Shown: positions 5,901-13,689 of the stretch, one piece after another
Position numbering within the stretch: position 1 is the stretch's first letter
Layout: each line of letters begins with the position of its first letter
DNA from: Geopsychrobacter sp.
GTDB lineage: Bacteria > Desulfobacterota > Desulfuromonadia > Desulfuromonadales > Geopsychrobacteraceae
Assembly (NCBI GenBank): GCA_021647445.1
Contig: JAKIUS010000004.1
Coordinates: 1-13,689, forward strand
Direction: 5' to 3'
Length of the DNA: 13,689 nucleotides
Translations under genes and position numbers: made by a program
The notes under the pieces: model-generated
What the model was told of the DNA's origin: nothing
What the model saw: the letters and a program-made list of their open reading frames with translations, nothing else
The model's database searches: none

Positions 5901-7193
5901 ATGAAGCGACCAACTTTTCTAAATCGAATAAACCTCTCCTATGCCCTTTACGACTGGGCCAATTCGGCCTTTGCGACCACCGTAATGGCGGGCTTTTTTC
6001 CGGTCTTCTTCAAACAATACTGGAGCCTTGGCAGCGATGCGACCCTCAGCACCGCCCGTCTCGGTTTTGCTCATGCTGCAAGCGGATTGCTGCTCGCCCT
6101 CATCGCTCCGCTGCTCGGTGCCATTTCCGACTGCGGGCTGCATAAAAAACATTTTTTGCTTTTTTTCACCCTCTGCGGTGCCCTCTTCGCCAGCGCACTC
6201 GGCTTCATTGGCCAGGGCCATTGGCAACTGGCGATATGGGTCTATATTGTTGCTGCTCTTAGTTTTAGCGGTTCCAACCTGTTCTCTGATTCACTCCTGG
6301 TTGATGTCGCACCACCCGAACAGAGAACTTTTGTTTCGACCCTCGCCTATGCCGCAGGTTATCTCGGCGGCGGGCTTCTCTTTGCGCTGAATGTCGCCAT
6401 GACTCTTAAACCAACGTTCTTCGGTTTAAGTGGCTCGACTCAGGCGATCCAGCTCTCCTTCTTGTCGGTCGGGGTCTGGTGGCTGCTGTTTGGCTTGCCG
6501 ATTCAGTTTACGCTCCCCGGATCAAAATCCCCGCAAAAACTGGGGATTAAGATCATCCCCACCGCATTCAAACAACTCGCCACAACCTTCGGTGAGATTC
6601 GCCACTATCGTCCCATTTTACTCTTTTTGATCGCCTACTGGCTCTATATCGACGGCGTCTACACCATCATCAAAATGGCCGTTGATTACGGACTCTCCCT
6701 CGGCTTGCATTCCAGCGCGCTGATTACGGCGTTGCTCATCACCCAATTCATCGGGTTCCCAGCCGCCCTGTTTTTCGGTTGGCTGGCGAAACGCATCGGC
6801 CCGTTTGCCGCTATCCGCATCGCCATCGGGGTCTACCTGGGAGTAACGATCTACGCCGCCTTTATCCACAGTGAATTTGAATTTTATCTCTTGGCAATAA
6901 CCATCGGTTTGGTTCAGGGGGGGATTCAGGCCCTTTCGCGGGCAACCTTTGCGAATATGATTCCAGAGAATAAGAGCGCCGAATTTTTCGGTTTTTACAA
7001 TATGGTCGGCAAATTTGCCGCGATTATCGGCCCGGCATTGATCGCCACGACCGGCTTACTTGCACGTCAGGCGGGTCTAACAGAAACAGACGCGACCCGC
7101 ATGGGCATCTCTTCCATCGCGATTATGTTTATCGCCGGCTGGCTGTTGCTTGGGCGGGCAACTCAGCAGTCTGCCAGACAGAACAAGGACTAA
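5901..7193 (+). CDS. UMF1/Atg22-like MFS transporter
   Basis: Inner-membrane permease of the major facilitator superfamily, 430 residues, with about 12 hydrophobic segments. The N-terminal signature NLSYALYDWANSAFATTV is diagnostic of the UMF1 (Atg22-like) family, whose eukaryotic member exports amino acids from vacuoles. The substrate of the bacterial members is not established. Typical MFS loops are visible: a DCGLHKKHFLLFF loop after the second hydrophobic segment and the FGWLAKRIGPFAAIRIAIG cytoplasmic turn in the second half. The start ATG 5901 follows AAGG ten bases upstream; TTG 5895 is also possible but less likely. The gene starts 14 bases after a 162-bp palindrome. The next gene begins 5 bases after the stop, so the two are probably cotranscribed. 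Confidence 0.9.
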   Translation: MKRPTFLNRINLSYALYDWANSAFATTVMAGFFPVFFKQYWSLGSDATLSTARLGFAHAASGLLLALIAPLLGAISDCGLHKKHFLLFFTLCGALFASALGFIGQGHWQLAIWVYIVAALSFSGSNLFSDSLLVDVAPPEQRTFVSTLAYAAGYLGGGLLFALNVAMTLKPTFFGLSGSTQAIQLSFLSVGVWWLLFGLPIQFTLPGSKSPQKLGIKIIPTAFKQLATTFGEIRHYRPILLFLIAYWLYIDGVYTIIKMAVDYGLSLGLHSSALITALLITQFIGFPAALFFGWLAKRIGPFAAIRIAIGVYLGVTIYAAFIHSEFEFYLLAITIGLVQGGIQALSRATFANMIPENKSAEFFGFYNMVGKFAAIIGPALIATTGLLARQAGLTETDATRMGISSIAIMFIAGWLLLGRATQQSARQNKD

Positions 7194-7198
7194 GACAT

Positions 7199-7702
7199 AT
7201 GGGCAATAACCTGATTTTGATCGGCATGCCCGGTGCGGGAAAAAGCACCGTCGGCGTGCTGCTGGCCAAGCAGTTGGGTCTCGACTTCATCGATACCGAC
7301 CTGGTTCTGCAACGCCAGGTCGGACTGCGCCTGCAACAACTGATTAACCTCAGGGGCTTACACAACTTTCGAGCCGCCGAAGAGCAGATGCTGCTCTCTC
7401 TCGATTGTGACCATGCGGTCATCGCCACTGGCGGTTCGGTCATCTATTCCGAACCCGGCATGCAGAGACTAAAAACTCTGGGTCGAGTGGTCTACCTGAA
7501 GATCGACCTTCCTCAATTGACCCAACGAATCGCGAACATGGGGCAACGGGGACTTATGAAACAAGCAGGTCAGAGTTTTGCCGACCTTTATGCCGAGCGC
7601 ACCCCGCGTTACCGCCGTTTTGCCGATATCGAGGTCGATATCAACGGCCTGGGAACGGAGGCCGTTCTGCAAAAAGTCGAAAAACAGCTCCACACAGGTT
7701 AG
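7199..7702 (+). CDS. Shikimate kinase family protein
   Basis: P-loop kinase of 167 residues, expected to phosphorylate shikimate at the 3-OH with ATP in aromatic amino acid synthesis, or a related small alcohol. Seen: Walker A GMPGAGKST (9-17), the DTD motif with Asp34, NFR with Arg58 (both substrate contacts in AroK) and the late ERTPRYRRFAD segment. Two places differ from classic AroK. The GGG substrate loop is reduced to ATGGSV (about 76-81), and the lid reads QRGLMK where RPLL is usual. Shikimate specificity is therefore likely but not certain. ATG 7199 has AAGGA upstream, partly inside the end of the MFS gene, indicating an operon. Its pairing with a transporter and a TPR protein is not the usual aroK-aroB arrangement. 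Confidence 0.8.
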   Translation: MGNNLILIGMPGAGKSTVGVLLAKQLGLDFIDTDLVLQRQVGLRLQQLINLRGLHNFRAAEEQMLLSLDCDHAVIATGGSVIYSEPGMQRLKTLGRVVYLKIDLPQLTQRIANMGQRGLMKQAGQSFADLYAERTPRYRRFADIEVDINGLGTEAVLQKVEKQLHTG

Positions 7703-7741
7703 ACTGTCAAAGTGAGCACTCTCGACGCTTAAGGAATCAAC

Positions 7742-8218
7742 ATGCAGATTGAGTTTAACGAATTAGTCAAAAAGGGGATTGACGCCTTAGGCCGGGGCGA
7801 AGTCCAGAATGCCCTTGCGCTGCTGGAGCGAGCCGCCGCGCAGGCAACATCTCCCACCCTTTTATCCAATCTTGCCTACTGCCGAGCCCATGAACGCGGT
7901 CAGCTCAAATCCGGTCGCCGTACTTGCGAAGAGTTGATCTATAGTGACCCGGACAACCTCTTTCATCATCTCAACCTGGGGCGCATTCTGCTGCTTGAAG
8001 GCGATCGCAGTGCGGCCATAGAGGCCTTTCGGGACGGCATCAAGATAGAACCTCACCCGCAGATCATCCACGAGCTGAAACTTCTAGGAGTCCGAAAACC
8101 TCAAATTTTCAGTTTTTTAAACCGGGAAAACCCTCTTAATAAATACCTTGGGCTACTCAGCCCCGGCACAAAATCCCGCAAACTTGACAGAAACAGCAGT
8201 CGCGCAGATAATAGATGA
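7742..8218 (+). CDS. Small TPR-repeat protein
   Basis: A 158-residue, probably cytoplasmic protein without signal peptide or membrane segment. Residues about 5-105 form tetratricopeptide-like helix pairs; the clearest is the FHHLNLGRILLLEGDRSAAIEAFRDGIKIEPH unit (about 74-105). Such repeats act as protein-binding scaffolds. The last 45 residues are basic and low in hydrophobics (LSPGTKSRKLDRNSSRADNR) and probably disordered. AAGGA lies six bases before the ATG. It starts 39 bases after the kinase gene and probably ends the operon. It converges on the UPF0178 gene, with 87 bases between the two stop codons. The partner is unknown. Confidence 0.85.
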   Translation: MQIEFNELVKKGIDALGRGEVQNALALLERAAAQATSPTLLSNLAYCRAHERGQLKSGRRTCEELIYSDPDNLFHHLNLGRILLLEGDRSAAIEAFRDGIKIEPHPQIIHELKLLGVRKPQIFSFLNRENPLNKYLGLLSPGTKSRKLDRNSSRADNR

Positions 8219-8305
8219 CATCTTTGGTCGTATTTATGCGAGATGCTCATGAGAACTTTGATTGCAATACTGTTGCTGACACTTTCCACTAAGCCTTCAT
8301 GGGGA

Positions 8306-8758
8306 TTACTTCTTCAAGGCGCGCGTCAACTCACGATCCAGCTGATTGGCAAACGCCTGACGGTCGCCTTGTCCGAAACTCGCCGGTCCGCCGGTCTCAA
8401 CACCATTGTTGCGCAACTCTTCCATAAAGTTCCGCATGGAAAGCCGCGCGCCGATATTTTCGACGGTAAAAATTTCGCCACGCGGATCGAGTGCAACCCC
8501 ACCTTTTTCAATCACTAGCGAGGCCAGTGGGATATCTGCAGTCACCACCAGATCCCCGGCAACCAGCAGTCGCACAATCTCGGCATCGGCAACATCGGCC
8601 CCCGCTCCGACCTGCAGCGTGCGGATAAAATGCGAGCGCGGCACGCTGATCGGCTTGTTCGCAACCAGAACCATCTCTATCTGACGTTTGTCCGCCGCAC
8701 GAAAGAGAACCTCTTTAATCACCCGTGGGCAGGCGTCACCATCGATCCATATTGTCAT
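8306..8758 (-). CDS. YaiI/YqxD family protein (UPF0178, DUF188)
   Basis: A 150-residue conserved protein of unknown function, full length for the family, probably cytoplasmic. The N-terminus [22 protein letters not shown], the VANKPISVP segment and the later [20 protein letters not shown] and [12 protein letters not shown] segments match YaiI/YqxD. The fold is PIN-like with conserved acidic residues (D6, D8), which suggests a nuclease, but activity has not been established for the family to my knowledge. AGAGGA lies nine bases before ATG 8758. It is the last minus-strand gene of this group, 74 bases after the lipoprotein gene, and may be cotranscribed with it. Confidence 0.92.
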   Translation of the reverse strand: MTIWIDGDACPRVIKEVLFRAADKRQIEMVLVANKPISVPRSHFIRTLQVGAGADVADAEIVRLLVAGDLVVTADIPLASLVIEKGGVALDPRGEIFTVENIGARLSMRNFMEELRNNGVETGGPASFGQGDRQAFANQLDRELTRALKK

Positions 8759-8832
8759 ACGATCTTTTCCTCTTGAACTGACGCACAGGTAACAGAATAA
8801 CCGAAACCTGCTCAGAACCTCATGCTGAATAG

Positions 8833-9450
8833 TCAGCGTAGTTTTTTACCGCAACCGTATTCGATCCGTCCATCGAGATCGAGAGTCACCCGGATATCAA
8901 ACATTCTCCTGCTCGCCGTCTCCCAACAATCCCCTGTTTGCAGCAGTAACTTTATGCGATGTCCATCGTTCACGGCAACGATGGTCGTCTGCACCAGGTT
9001 GTCATCATTGAAGGATTGAGCATCTAAGAACGACAGCTTCTGCTGCCCATAATCCCCTGCATATACCAACTTCTGATCACTTAACTCGGCAAACCAGCCC
9101 GGCTTGGTGCCAGCGGCACGAAATTCTACGCCACGAAAACGGGCGTCCTGCCAAACTTCAGCCCCACGATCTCGAGAACATTGACGCGTTCCCTGTCTGG
9201 CAATCGTCAATTCTGCTTGATCACCATTGATTAGCAATTCAACATTCTTAGCCTTGAATAAACGGCCAACGCGTGAAGGGCGGCGGCTCAATTCTCGCGT
9301 CTCCACCGGGAGCATAAGCTGCAAACGACTGCCAGCCTCGCGCGCGGTAAGCAGGCTGCTGTCGTTGCACCGAAAAACCAGGGTCTCCACCGGAACCACC
9401 GCCTGCATTCCGGCGCATCCGGTCAATAATAACAGAAGCAAAAACCTCAT
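8833..9450 (-). CDS. Lipoprotein with MliC-like and COG3650-like parts
   Basis: Predicted lipoprotein of 205 residues. [12 protein letters not shown] gives a lipobox with lipidated Cys12; the signal is short, and the alternative ATG at 9474 would add eight residues. Residues about 25-95 resemble the MliC/PliC lysozyme-inhibitor fold: a Cys near each end, and [20 protein letters not shown] recalls the conserved end. Residues about 110-205 follow the COG3650 pattern ([10 protein letters not shown]..., LVYAGDYG, then GDCWE...[23 protein letters not shown]), a family of uncharacterised periplasmic lipoproteins. ATG 9450 lies one base after the stop of the TM2 gene, indicating translational coupling. 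A role in cell-wall protection or lysozyme inhibition beside mltA is an inference; the MliC similarity is judged by eye. Confidence 0.75.
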   Translation of the reverse strand: MRFLLLLLLTGCAGMQAVVPVETLVFRCNDSSLLTAREAGSRLQLMLPVETRELSRRPSRVGRLFKAKNVELLINGDQAELTIARQGTRQCSRDRGAEVWQDARFRGVEFRAAGTKPGWFAELSDQKLVYAGDYGQQKLSFLDAQSFNDDNLVQTTIVAVNDGHRIKLLLQTGDCWETASRRMFDIRVTLDLDGRIEYGCGKKLR

Positions 9451-9451
9451 T

Positions 9452-9847
9452 TCACCAATGAACTCCCTTAACATTCATTTCGGATATCTGATCATTCAAC
9501 GTCCAGTAATCGTAGATAATGCCACACAAAAAGAGACCGCCGGTCAGCAGATAGGCAATCGCCGACAACCATTTCTGTTGATAGAAACGATGCAGACCGA
9601 AGATGCCGAGAAATGTCAGCAGAATCCAGGCCAGATTGTAGTTAAGCGGTCCAGCAACGAAGGATTCATCCGCCCCCTGCTGCATACCGGGAATAAGCAG
9701 CAGATCAACCAGCCAGCCAACAAAGAAGAGTCCCAGGGTGAAAAAATAGATCGTTCCGCTTAAGGGGCGACCGTAATAGAAACGATGCGCCCCAATAAAA
9801 CCGAAGATCCACAACAGATAACCGATAACCAACGAATGTGATTTCAT
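9452..9847 (-). CDS. TM2-domain membrane protein
   Basis: A 131-residue integral membrane protein with two TM2-type modules. The first (about 5-52) contains GFIGAHRFYYGRPLSGTIYFFTLG; the second (about 70-115) contains GIFGLHRFYQQKWLSAIAYLLTGG followed by IIYDYWTL. Both carry the G-x-H-RFY signature between paired hydrophobic helices. The biochemical role of TM2 proteins is not established. Its ATG overlaps the TGA of mltA (ATGA, 9847-9844), and its own stop lies one base from the lipoprotein start, so all three are translated as a coupled unit in the envelope. The tandem arrangement suggests internal duplication. Confidence 0.88.
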   Translation of the reverse strand: MKSHSLVIGYLLWIFGFIGAHRFYYGRPLSGTIYFFTLGLFFVGWLVDLLLIPGMQQGADESFVAGPLNYNLAWILLTFLGIFGLHRFYQQKWLSAIAYLLTGGLFLCGIIYDYWTLNDQISEMNVKGVHW

Positions 9848-11028
9848 TCCGCCTCGACGTTCAAGTATTTAGAGTCGGTCTGTTTAAATGTTTTCGGCAG
9901 CAAGACCCAGAGACGCCCCTGCTGTTTCATGCGTCCGGCAATCGCACCCGCCTCGGCCCCCATCCCCCAGAAAAAATCAGCGCGCACCCGCCCCTTAATC
10001 GCTCCGCCGGTATCCTGAGCGACCATCAGTCGATTCAAGGGCGCGGAACTGTCAGGACGACTACCGGCCAAAAAGACCGGTGCGCCAAGGGGAATATTAC
10101 GCCGATCAACCGCCAGACTGCGTTCAGCAGAGAGGGGGATTCCCAAAGCGCCGGGGGGCGATTCAATCCCCTTTGCCAGCGTTCGAAAGAATACATAACT
10201 CGGATTTTCATCGAGCAGCTTGCGTCCGGCCTCCGGGTTCTCCGCCACCCAACGCCTGATATTCTGCATCGACATCTGGTCACGAGTCATCGCACCACGT
10301 TCGAGAAGCAACCTACCGATGGAACGGTAGGGGTGCCCATTCTGGTTAGCGTAATTGATCATCACCTTCTCACCATCCGGCAACAGGATCCGTCCGCTGC
10401 CCTGAATGTGCAGAAAGAAGAGTTCGACTGGATCGGCGACCCAGAAGAGCTCGTTGCCGACGAGAGGATTGTCACCCCCATCGATCTCTTCCCGATCGAA
10501 GTATGGGACGACGCGATTGCCCTTAAGCCTTCCACGCAGGCGAAAACCCTTCAATTCTGGATAAACCGCGGTCAGATCGATGGTCAACAGATCTATCGGC
10601 TGTTTATAGAGTGGGTATTTATAAACAGTATCCGGGCGACGACGACCAGCCAGTTCAGGCACATAATAACCGGTTATGGTGCCGGTTTCGCTACCGTCTT
10701 CGTTAATCAGTTGCCAAGGCTTAAAATAATCTTCAAAGAAATGCCGCGCTGCCTGCTCATCACCTGCGCTGATCAGTAAGGCCTGGTCGCAGACCTGAGC
10801 CCAGGCTTCCTGCTTGGCGATGGCACGGCAACTGTTGAGAAATGTTTCCAGGGCTGCGGCGGGCGTTGTCTCATGCCACAAGGGCAGATCGGTAAATTCT
10901 GCGGAACGCAGAGGCTCGGCCGGAGTCGGTGCTGGCGGAACTGGCGGAACTGGCGGAACTGACGGCTGAATACAGCCGCCGAGCAATAGAAAAAACAGCA
11001 GAAACAAGGGCAGCAAGGGTAACTTCAT
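9844..11028 (-). CDS. mltA: Membrane-bound lytic murein transglycosylase A
   Basis: Lipoprotein enzyme (394 residues) that cleaves peptidoglycan between MurNAc and GlcNAc, forming 1,6-anhydro-MurNAc ends. MKLPLLPLFLLFFLLLGGC is a lipoprotein signal with Cys19. A proline-rich linker (VPPVPPVPPAPTPAEP) follows, then the MltA barrel domain (about 75-270, including GYYVPEL, FFLHIQGSGRI and YANQNGHPYRSIGRLLL). The C-terminal 3D domain has the catalytic Asp in VAQDTGGAIKG (about residue 339) and the FFWGMGAEAG segment. ATG 11028 has GGAG five bases upstream; the longer GTG at 11034 sits on the Shine-Dalgarno sequence. It has its own promoter in the gap after priA and heads the mltA-TM2-lipoprotein unit. 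Confidence 0.95.
   Translation of the reverse strand: MKLPLLPLFLLFFLLLGGCIQPSVPPVPPVPPAPTPAEPLRSAEFTDLPLWHETTPAAALETFLNSCRAIAKQEAWAQVCDQALLISAGDEQAARHFFEDYFKPWQLINEDGSETGTITGYYVPELAGRRRPDTVYKYPLYKQPIDLLTIDLTAVYPELKGFRLRGRLKGNRVVPYFDREEIDGGDNPLVGNELFWVADPVELFFLHIQGSGRILLPDGEKVMINYANQNGHPYRSIGRLLLERGAMTRDQMSMQNIRRWVAENPEAGRKLLDENPSYVFFRTLAKGIESPPGALGIPLSAERSLAVDRRNIPLGAPVFLAGSRPDSSAPLNRLMVAQDTGGAIKGRVRADFFWGMGAEAGAIAGRMKQQGRLWVLLPKTFKQTDSKYLNVEAE
10932..10960 (-). repeat. Tandem 9-bp repeat encoding VPP units in MltA
   Basis: The plus strand carries CTGGCGGAA in tandem (10932-10940, 10941-10949, 10950-10958, then CT), encoding the repeated Val-Pro-Pro units of the MltA linker on the minus strand. 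The 9-base unit keeps the frame, so slippage would alter only linker length. Confidence 0.8.
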
Positions 11029-11055
11029 CGGCACTCCAACATCAGCAATGATCGC

Positions 11056-11085
11056 ATTATAACCAACAACCCTGACGGCTGACCA
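11056..11085 (-). promoter_or_regulatory. Sigma70-like promoter of the mltA operon
   Basis: Perfect -10 TATAAT (11061-11056, minus strand) with a -35-like TGGTCA (11085-11080, four of six consensus bases) at 18-base spacing. It lies between the priA stop and the mltA start and predicts a leader of roughly 20 bases. Confidence 0.6.
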
Positions 11086-11128
11086 GCAGAGTTGCCGACA
11101 GCAACCTGTCTATCAGTCCGGTTCGCAG

Positions 11129-13312
11129 CTAAAACATATCAAGAGGATCAACATCGACGGTTAAACCGACCCCAGCGGGGACTTTCCAGCGCTCGGCGTA
11201 ATCGAGCAGGGCCTTCAGCAGTGGGCGATTTTCGGCCTTGAGCAAAACCTGTACTCGGCTCTTACCGCGCAAACGCGCCAATGGGCAGGGGCTTGGCCCC
11301 AAGATTTCAGCGGAGCTCCCGGCGGCCAACAGATATTCAACCAAGCCTTCCGCCGCTTTCAATACAGGCTGATCACCGATGCCCGAGAAGACCAGATTGG
11401 CCAGGTAGCCTGCCGGAGGGTAACCCAACTCCTGGCGAAAAACGATCTCCTGAGCGTAGAAGCTGGCGTAATCCTGGGCGGCGGCAAACTGCAAGGCGTA
11501 ATGATCGGGACTGTAGGTCTGGATCAACACCCGACCACCGCCGGTACGCCCGGCGCGCCCCGCAACCTGGGTCAGAAGCGAAAAAGCACGCTCCGCAGCC
11601 CGAAAATCGGGGAGATTCAGGACCGCGTCACTAGCGAGAACCCCGACCAGCGCGACTCCGGGAAAATCATGCCCCTTGGCGATCATTTGAGTGCCGACCA
11701 GAATGTCGACCTCTCTGGCCATCATCTGACGCACCAGCTTCTGATGCGCCCCCTTGCGGCTGGTGGTATCACGATCCATCCGCGCAATCCGTGCCGCAGG
11801 AAAGAGACTGGCCATCTCTTGTGCCAGTCGTTCAGTGCCGAAACCTTCAGGATCGAGTTGAAGCCCTTCACAACGCGGGCACTGTTCCGGCGGGGTGATC
11901 CGGTAATCACAATAATGACAGCGTAGCTCGCGGGCATGTTGATGATAGGTCAGGGTGATTTCACAATTGGGGCAGCGGAAGGTCTGGCCACAATCGGCGC
12001 AGAGTAAAAAAGGCGAAAAACCTCGCCGGTTGAGGAGCAACAACACCTGTTTTCCCTCGGCAAGGGTCGCTTCAATCTCCTGCTCAAGTTGCTCAGAGAT
12101 GAATTGCTCTGGCGGCTGACCACTCAGATCGATAAGTTCGACCTGGGGCAAGTCTCCGGCATGGGCGCGGCGCGTCAGTTCGAGCTTGTGCATCTGACCA
12201 TTGGCGCAACGATAGGCACTGCCGAGTGAGGGCGTAGCACTACCGAGCAATACGGGACAATCGGCCTTCTGCCCACGGAGCAGAGCCAGGTCGCGCGCAT
12301 GGTAACGGAAGCCCTCCCCCTGTTTATAACTGCTCTCATGCTCTTCATCGACGATGATCAGGCCGGGCCGCTGCAAGGGGGCAAAAATAGCCGAACGCGC
12401 CCCAATCACACTATCGATATCATCCCGGGCAATCTGTCGCCAGGCATCAAATCGTTCACCATCAGAGAGCCCCGAATGTAAGACCGCAATACGATAACCG
12501 GCCTGCTCAAAACGCGCCCGGAAACGACCGACCAACTGTGGAGTCAGAGCGATCTCTGGCACCAGCACCAAGCCCTGTCGCCCTTGTTTCAAGACTTCAG
12601 CGATCGTCTGCAGATAGACTTCGGTCTTGCCACTGCCGGTAACCCCCTGCAGCAAAAAGGAGGTAAAGCTGTCATCTAAAACCGCCTTTGACAGGGATTC
12701 AAAGGCGCTCTGCTGTTCTGAGGTCAGAGGCAGCGGTTCATCTGCTGAGATGGGATCAGACAGAAAAGGATCCCGCAGTTTTTCGATTTCGGATTTCACC
12801 AGATACTGCTGGCTGACCAGTCGCTCGAGCACCGCATGCGGTGCATCAAATTCGCTGCGCAAATGGCTGAGGCTGGCCTCTTTGGCCTGACGGACAAACT
12901 CCAGCACTTCACGCTGCTTAGAGCCTCGTGGCTGCCCCGTCTCCTCGCCCGGCCGATAGAGGGAATCCTTCAGCACCGCAACCCGAGGGACAGCGGACCA
13001 CACCCCAGCCGGCAGGGCTGAACGCAAGGCCAAACCGACCGGGTAGCGGTAATAATCGGCCGCCCAACAACAGAGTTCAAGCAGAGATTGGTCGAACAGC
13101 GGGACTTCATCCTGCAGACCATAAAGCGCTTTAAGCTTGTCGGTACTGCCGCGCCGCAACTTAACCACCACGCCGGTCAAGCGCCGTCGCCCAAAGGGGA
13201 TCTGCACCCCCAGCCCAAGCAGTATCGAGTCGCAAAGCTCGGCAGGAACCCGGTAGGAGAAGAGCTGGCGCAAGGGAGCAAAGACGGCGATGTCGGCAAT
13301 CAGTTCAGGCAT
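11129..13312 (-). CDS. priA: Primosomal protein N' (replication restart helicase PriA)
   Basis: DEAH-type 3'-5' helicase that recognises stalled forks and loads the primosome for replication restart. It has 727 residues, close to the E. coli length. Seen in order: the N-terminal 3'-DNA-binding domain (about 1-100), a winged-helix part, Walker A GVTGSGKT (223-230) and DEEH (322-325). The SATP motif follows near 359, then eight zinc-ligand cysteines (C438, 441, 447, 450, 465, 468, 478, 481), DRDTTSRKGAHQ, GTQMIAKGHDF (about 540-550) and the QVAGRAGR helicase motif VI. All key residues are intact. The ATG at 13312 gives the conserved family N-terminus, with only a weak ribosome binding site. It follows the winged-helix gene by 84 bases; a weak promoter may lie in that gap (TATTAT at 13339-13334). 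Confidence 0.97.
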   Translation of the reverse strand: MPELIADIAVFAPLRQLFSYRVPAELCDSILLGLGVQIPFGRRRLTGVVVKLRRGSTDKLKALYGLQDEVPLFDQSLLELCCWAADYYRYPVGLALRSALPAGVWSAVPRVAVLKDSLYRPGEETGQPRGSKQREVLEFVRQAKEASLSHLRSEFDAPHAVLERLVSQQYLVKSEIEKLRDPFLSDPISADEPLPLTSEQQSAFESLSKAVLDDSFTSFLLQGVTGSGKTEVYLQTIAEVLKQGRQGLVLVPEIALTPQLVGRFRARFEQAGYRIAVLHSGLSDGERFDAWRQIARDDIDSVIGARSAIFAPLQRPGLIIVDEEHESSYKQGEGFRYHARDLALLRGQKADCPVLLGSATPSLGSAYRCANGQMHKLELTRRAHAGDLPQVELIDLSGQPPEQFISEQLEQEIEATLAEGKQVLLLLNRRGFSPFLLCADCGQTFRCPNCEITLTYHQHARELRCHYCDYRITPPEQCPRCEGLQLDPEGFGTERLAQEMASLFPAARIARMDRDTTSRKGAHQKLVRQMMAREVDILVGTQMIAKGHDFPGVALVGVLASDAVLNLPDFRAAERAFSLLTQVAGRAGRTGGGRVLIQTYSPDHYALQFAAAQDYASFYAQEIVFRQELGYPPAGYLANLVFSGIGDQPVLKAAEGLVEYLLAAGSSAEILGPSPCPLARLRGKSRVQVLLKAENRPLLKALLDYAERWKVPAGVGLTVDVDPLDMF

Positions 13313-13396
13313 GACTCGACCAATGTTAACGGAATAATAACTGGGGGAATTCTTTCACAGACAACGGTGTATTTCAACTTTGCCCTGCAGAAGCTG

Positions 13397-13666
13397 TCAT
13401 CCGGACAGACCTTTAACAACAGCATTGAGGCATTCGGTCACCCTTTCCCCTTCCCGGGTCAGCTGATAGAGCTTGTGAGGGTTCTGTTTGATCAAGCCTG
13501 CATCTTTCAACACCTTGAGGTGAAAATTCATCTTGGTGTGATCTTCAATCTCCAGCTTGCGGGTGATTTCCATGAAGCGTGCTCGCCCAGCCTGCTTGAG
13601 AAGCAGAAGAATCTGGCGGCGGATCGCATGCGACAGACTGCCGAATGTATCGTCCATATCAAGCAT
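13397..13666 (-). CDS. ArsR-like winged-helix protein
   Basis: A compact 89-residue DNA-binding protein formed almost wholly of one winged helix-turn-helix: LSHAIRRQILLLLKQAG, then FMEITRKLEIEDHTKMNFHLKVLKDAGLIKQ (recognition helix region) and the YQLTREGERV wing. It resembles HTH_20/ArsR-type regulators but lacks the cysteine metal site (ELCVCDL) of classic ArsR proteins, so metal sensing is not supported. The target is unknown. The start is uncertain: ATG 13666 lacks a good ribosome binding site, and ATG 13657 (MDDTF) is an alternative. Its promoter would lie mostly outside the window. It is in the same direction as priA, with no clear terminator between them. Confidence 0.8.
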   Translation of the reverse strand: MLDMDDTFGSLSHAIRRQILLLLKQAGRARFMEITRKLEIEDHTKMNFHLKVLKDAGLIKQNPHKLYQLTREGERVTECLNAVVKGLSG

Positions 13667-13689
13667 CTTTTTACAGGACTGAAAACGGG

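Noticed and set aside
8243..8518. Plus-strand frame starting MLMRTLIAILLLTLSTKPSWG, which looks like a signal peptide.
   Set aside because: After about 20 codons it runs antisense through the UPF0178 gene and its translation loses any protein-like character; a gene remnant is possible but not supported.
9838..10779. 313-codon open frame on the plus strand opposite mltA.
   Set aside because: It is a shadow of mltA, whose lipobox, MltA and 3D motifs are intact on the other strand; the plus-strand translation has no recognisable features.
11084..11112. GTTGC/GCAAC hairpin after priA as a terminator.
   Set aside because: It has a five-pair stem and no T run following, so it is not a convincing intrinsic terminator.

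Overview
The window looks like chromosomal DNA of a Gram-negative deltaproteobacterium, most likely from the Desulfuromonadales (Desulfuromonas/Pelobacter/Geobacter relatives). The lipoproteins, MltA, the unimodular (E. coli-type) QueF and PriA show a Gram-negative cell. The Desulfuromonadales placement is an inference: it rests mainly on a GEMM-I riboswitch with the A20 signature, a variant best known from Geobacter and its relatives, and on moderate GC content. No CRISPR array, tRNA, rRNA, integrase or transposase was seen.

Region 1 (41-3576, minus strand) is the most interesting part. A sigma70-like promoter (3547-3576) drives a leader that carries a GEMM-I cyclic-dinucleotide riboswitch (3438-3524). 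All three helices and the key ligand-site bases can be assigned. The base equivalent to G20 of the Vc2 aptamer is A, the signature of riboswitches that respond to 3',3'-cyclic GMP-AMP. An intrinsic terminator hairpin followed by seven Ts (3354-3386) comes next, and then a gene for a very large STAND ATPase/TPR regulator with a C-terminal winged helix and BTAD domain. A cyclic dinucleotide therefore probably controls synthesis of a signal-integrating ATPase regulator.

Region 2 (3649-5000, minus) holds queF (queuosine biosynthesis, probable TTG start) and a two-CBS-domain protein with its own promoter. Region 3 (5001-5900) is mostly non-coding. It has an 80-bp inverted-repeat element, a long leader with a terminator-like hairpin, a cold-shock protein gene with a strong terminator, and a 162-bp imperfect palindrome that ends next to the ribosome binding site of the following gene.

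Region 4 (5901-8218, plus) is a probable three-gene operon: a UMF1/Atg22-like MFS transporter, a shikimate-kinase-family protein with an altered glycine motif, and a small TPR protein. Region 5 (8306-13666, minus) runs, in transcription order, from an ArsR-like winged-helix protein through priA (replication restart helicase), mltA (lytic transglycosylase), a TM2-domain membrane protein and a lipoprotein with MliC-like and COG3650-like parts to a YaiI/UPF0178 protein. The genes mltA, TM2 and lipoprotein are overlapped or nearly touching and form a translationally coupled cell-envelope operon with its own promoter.
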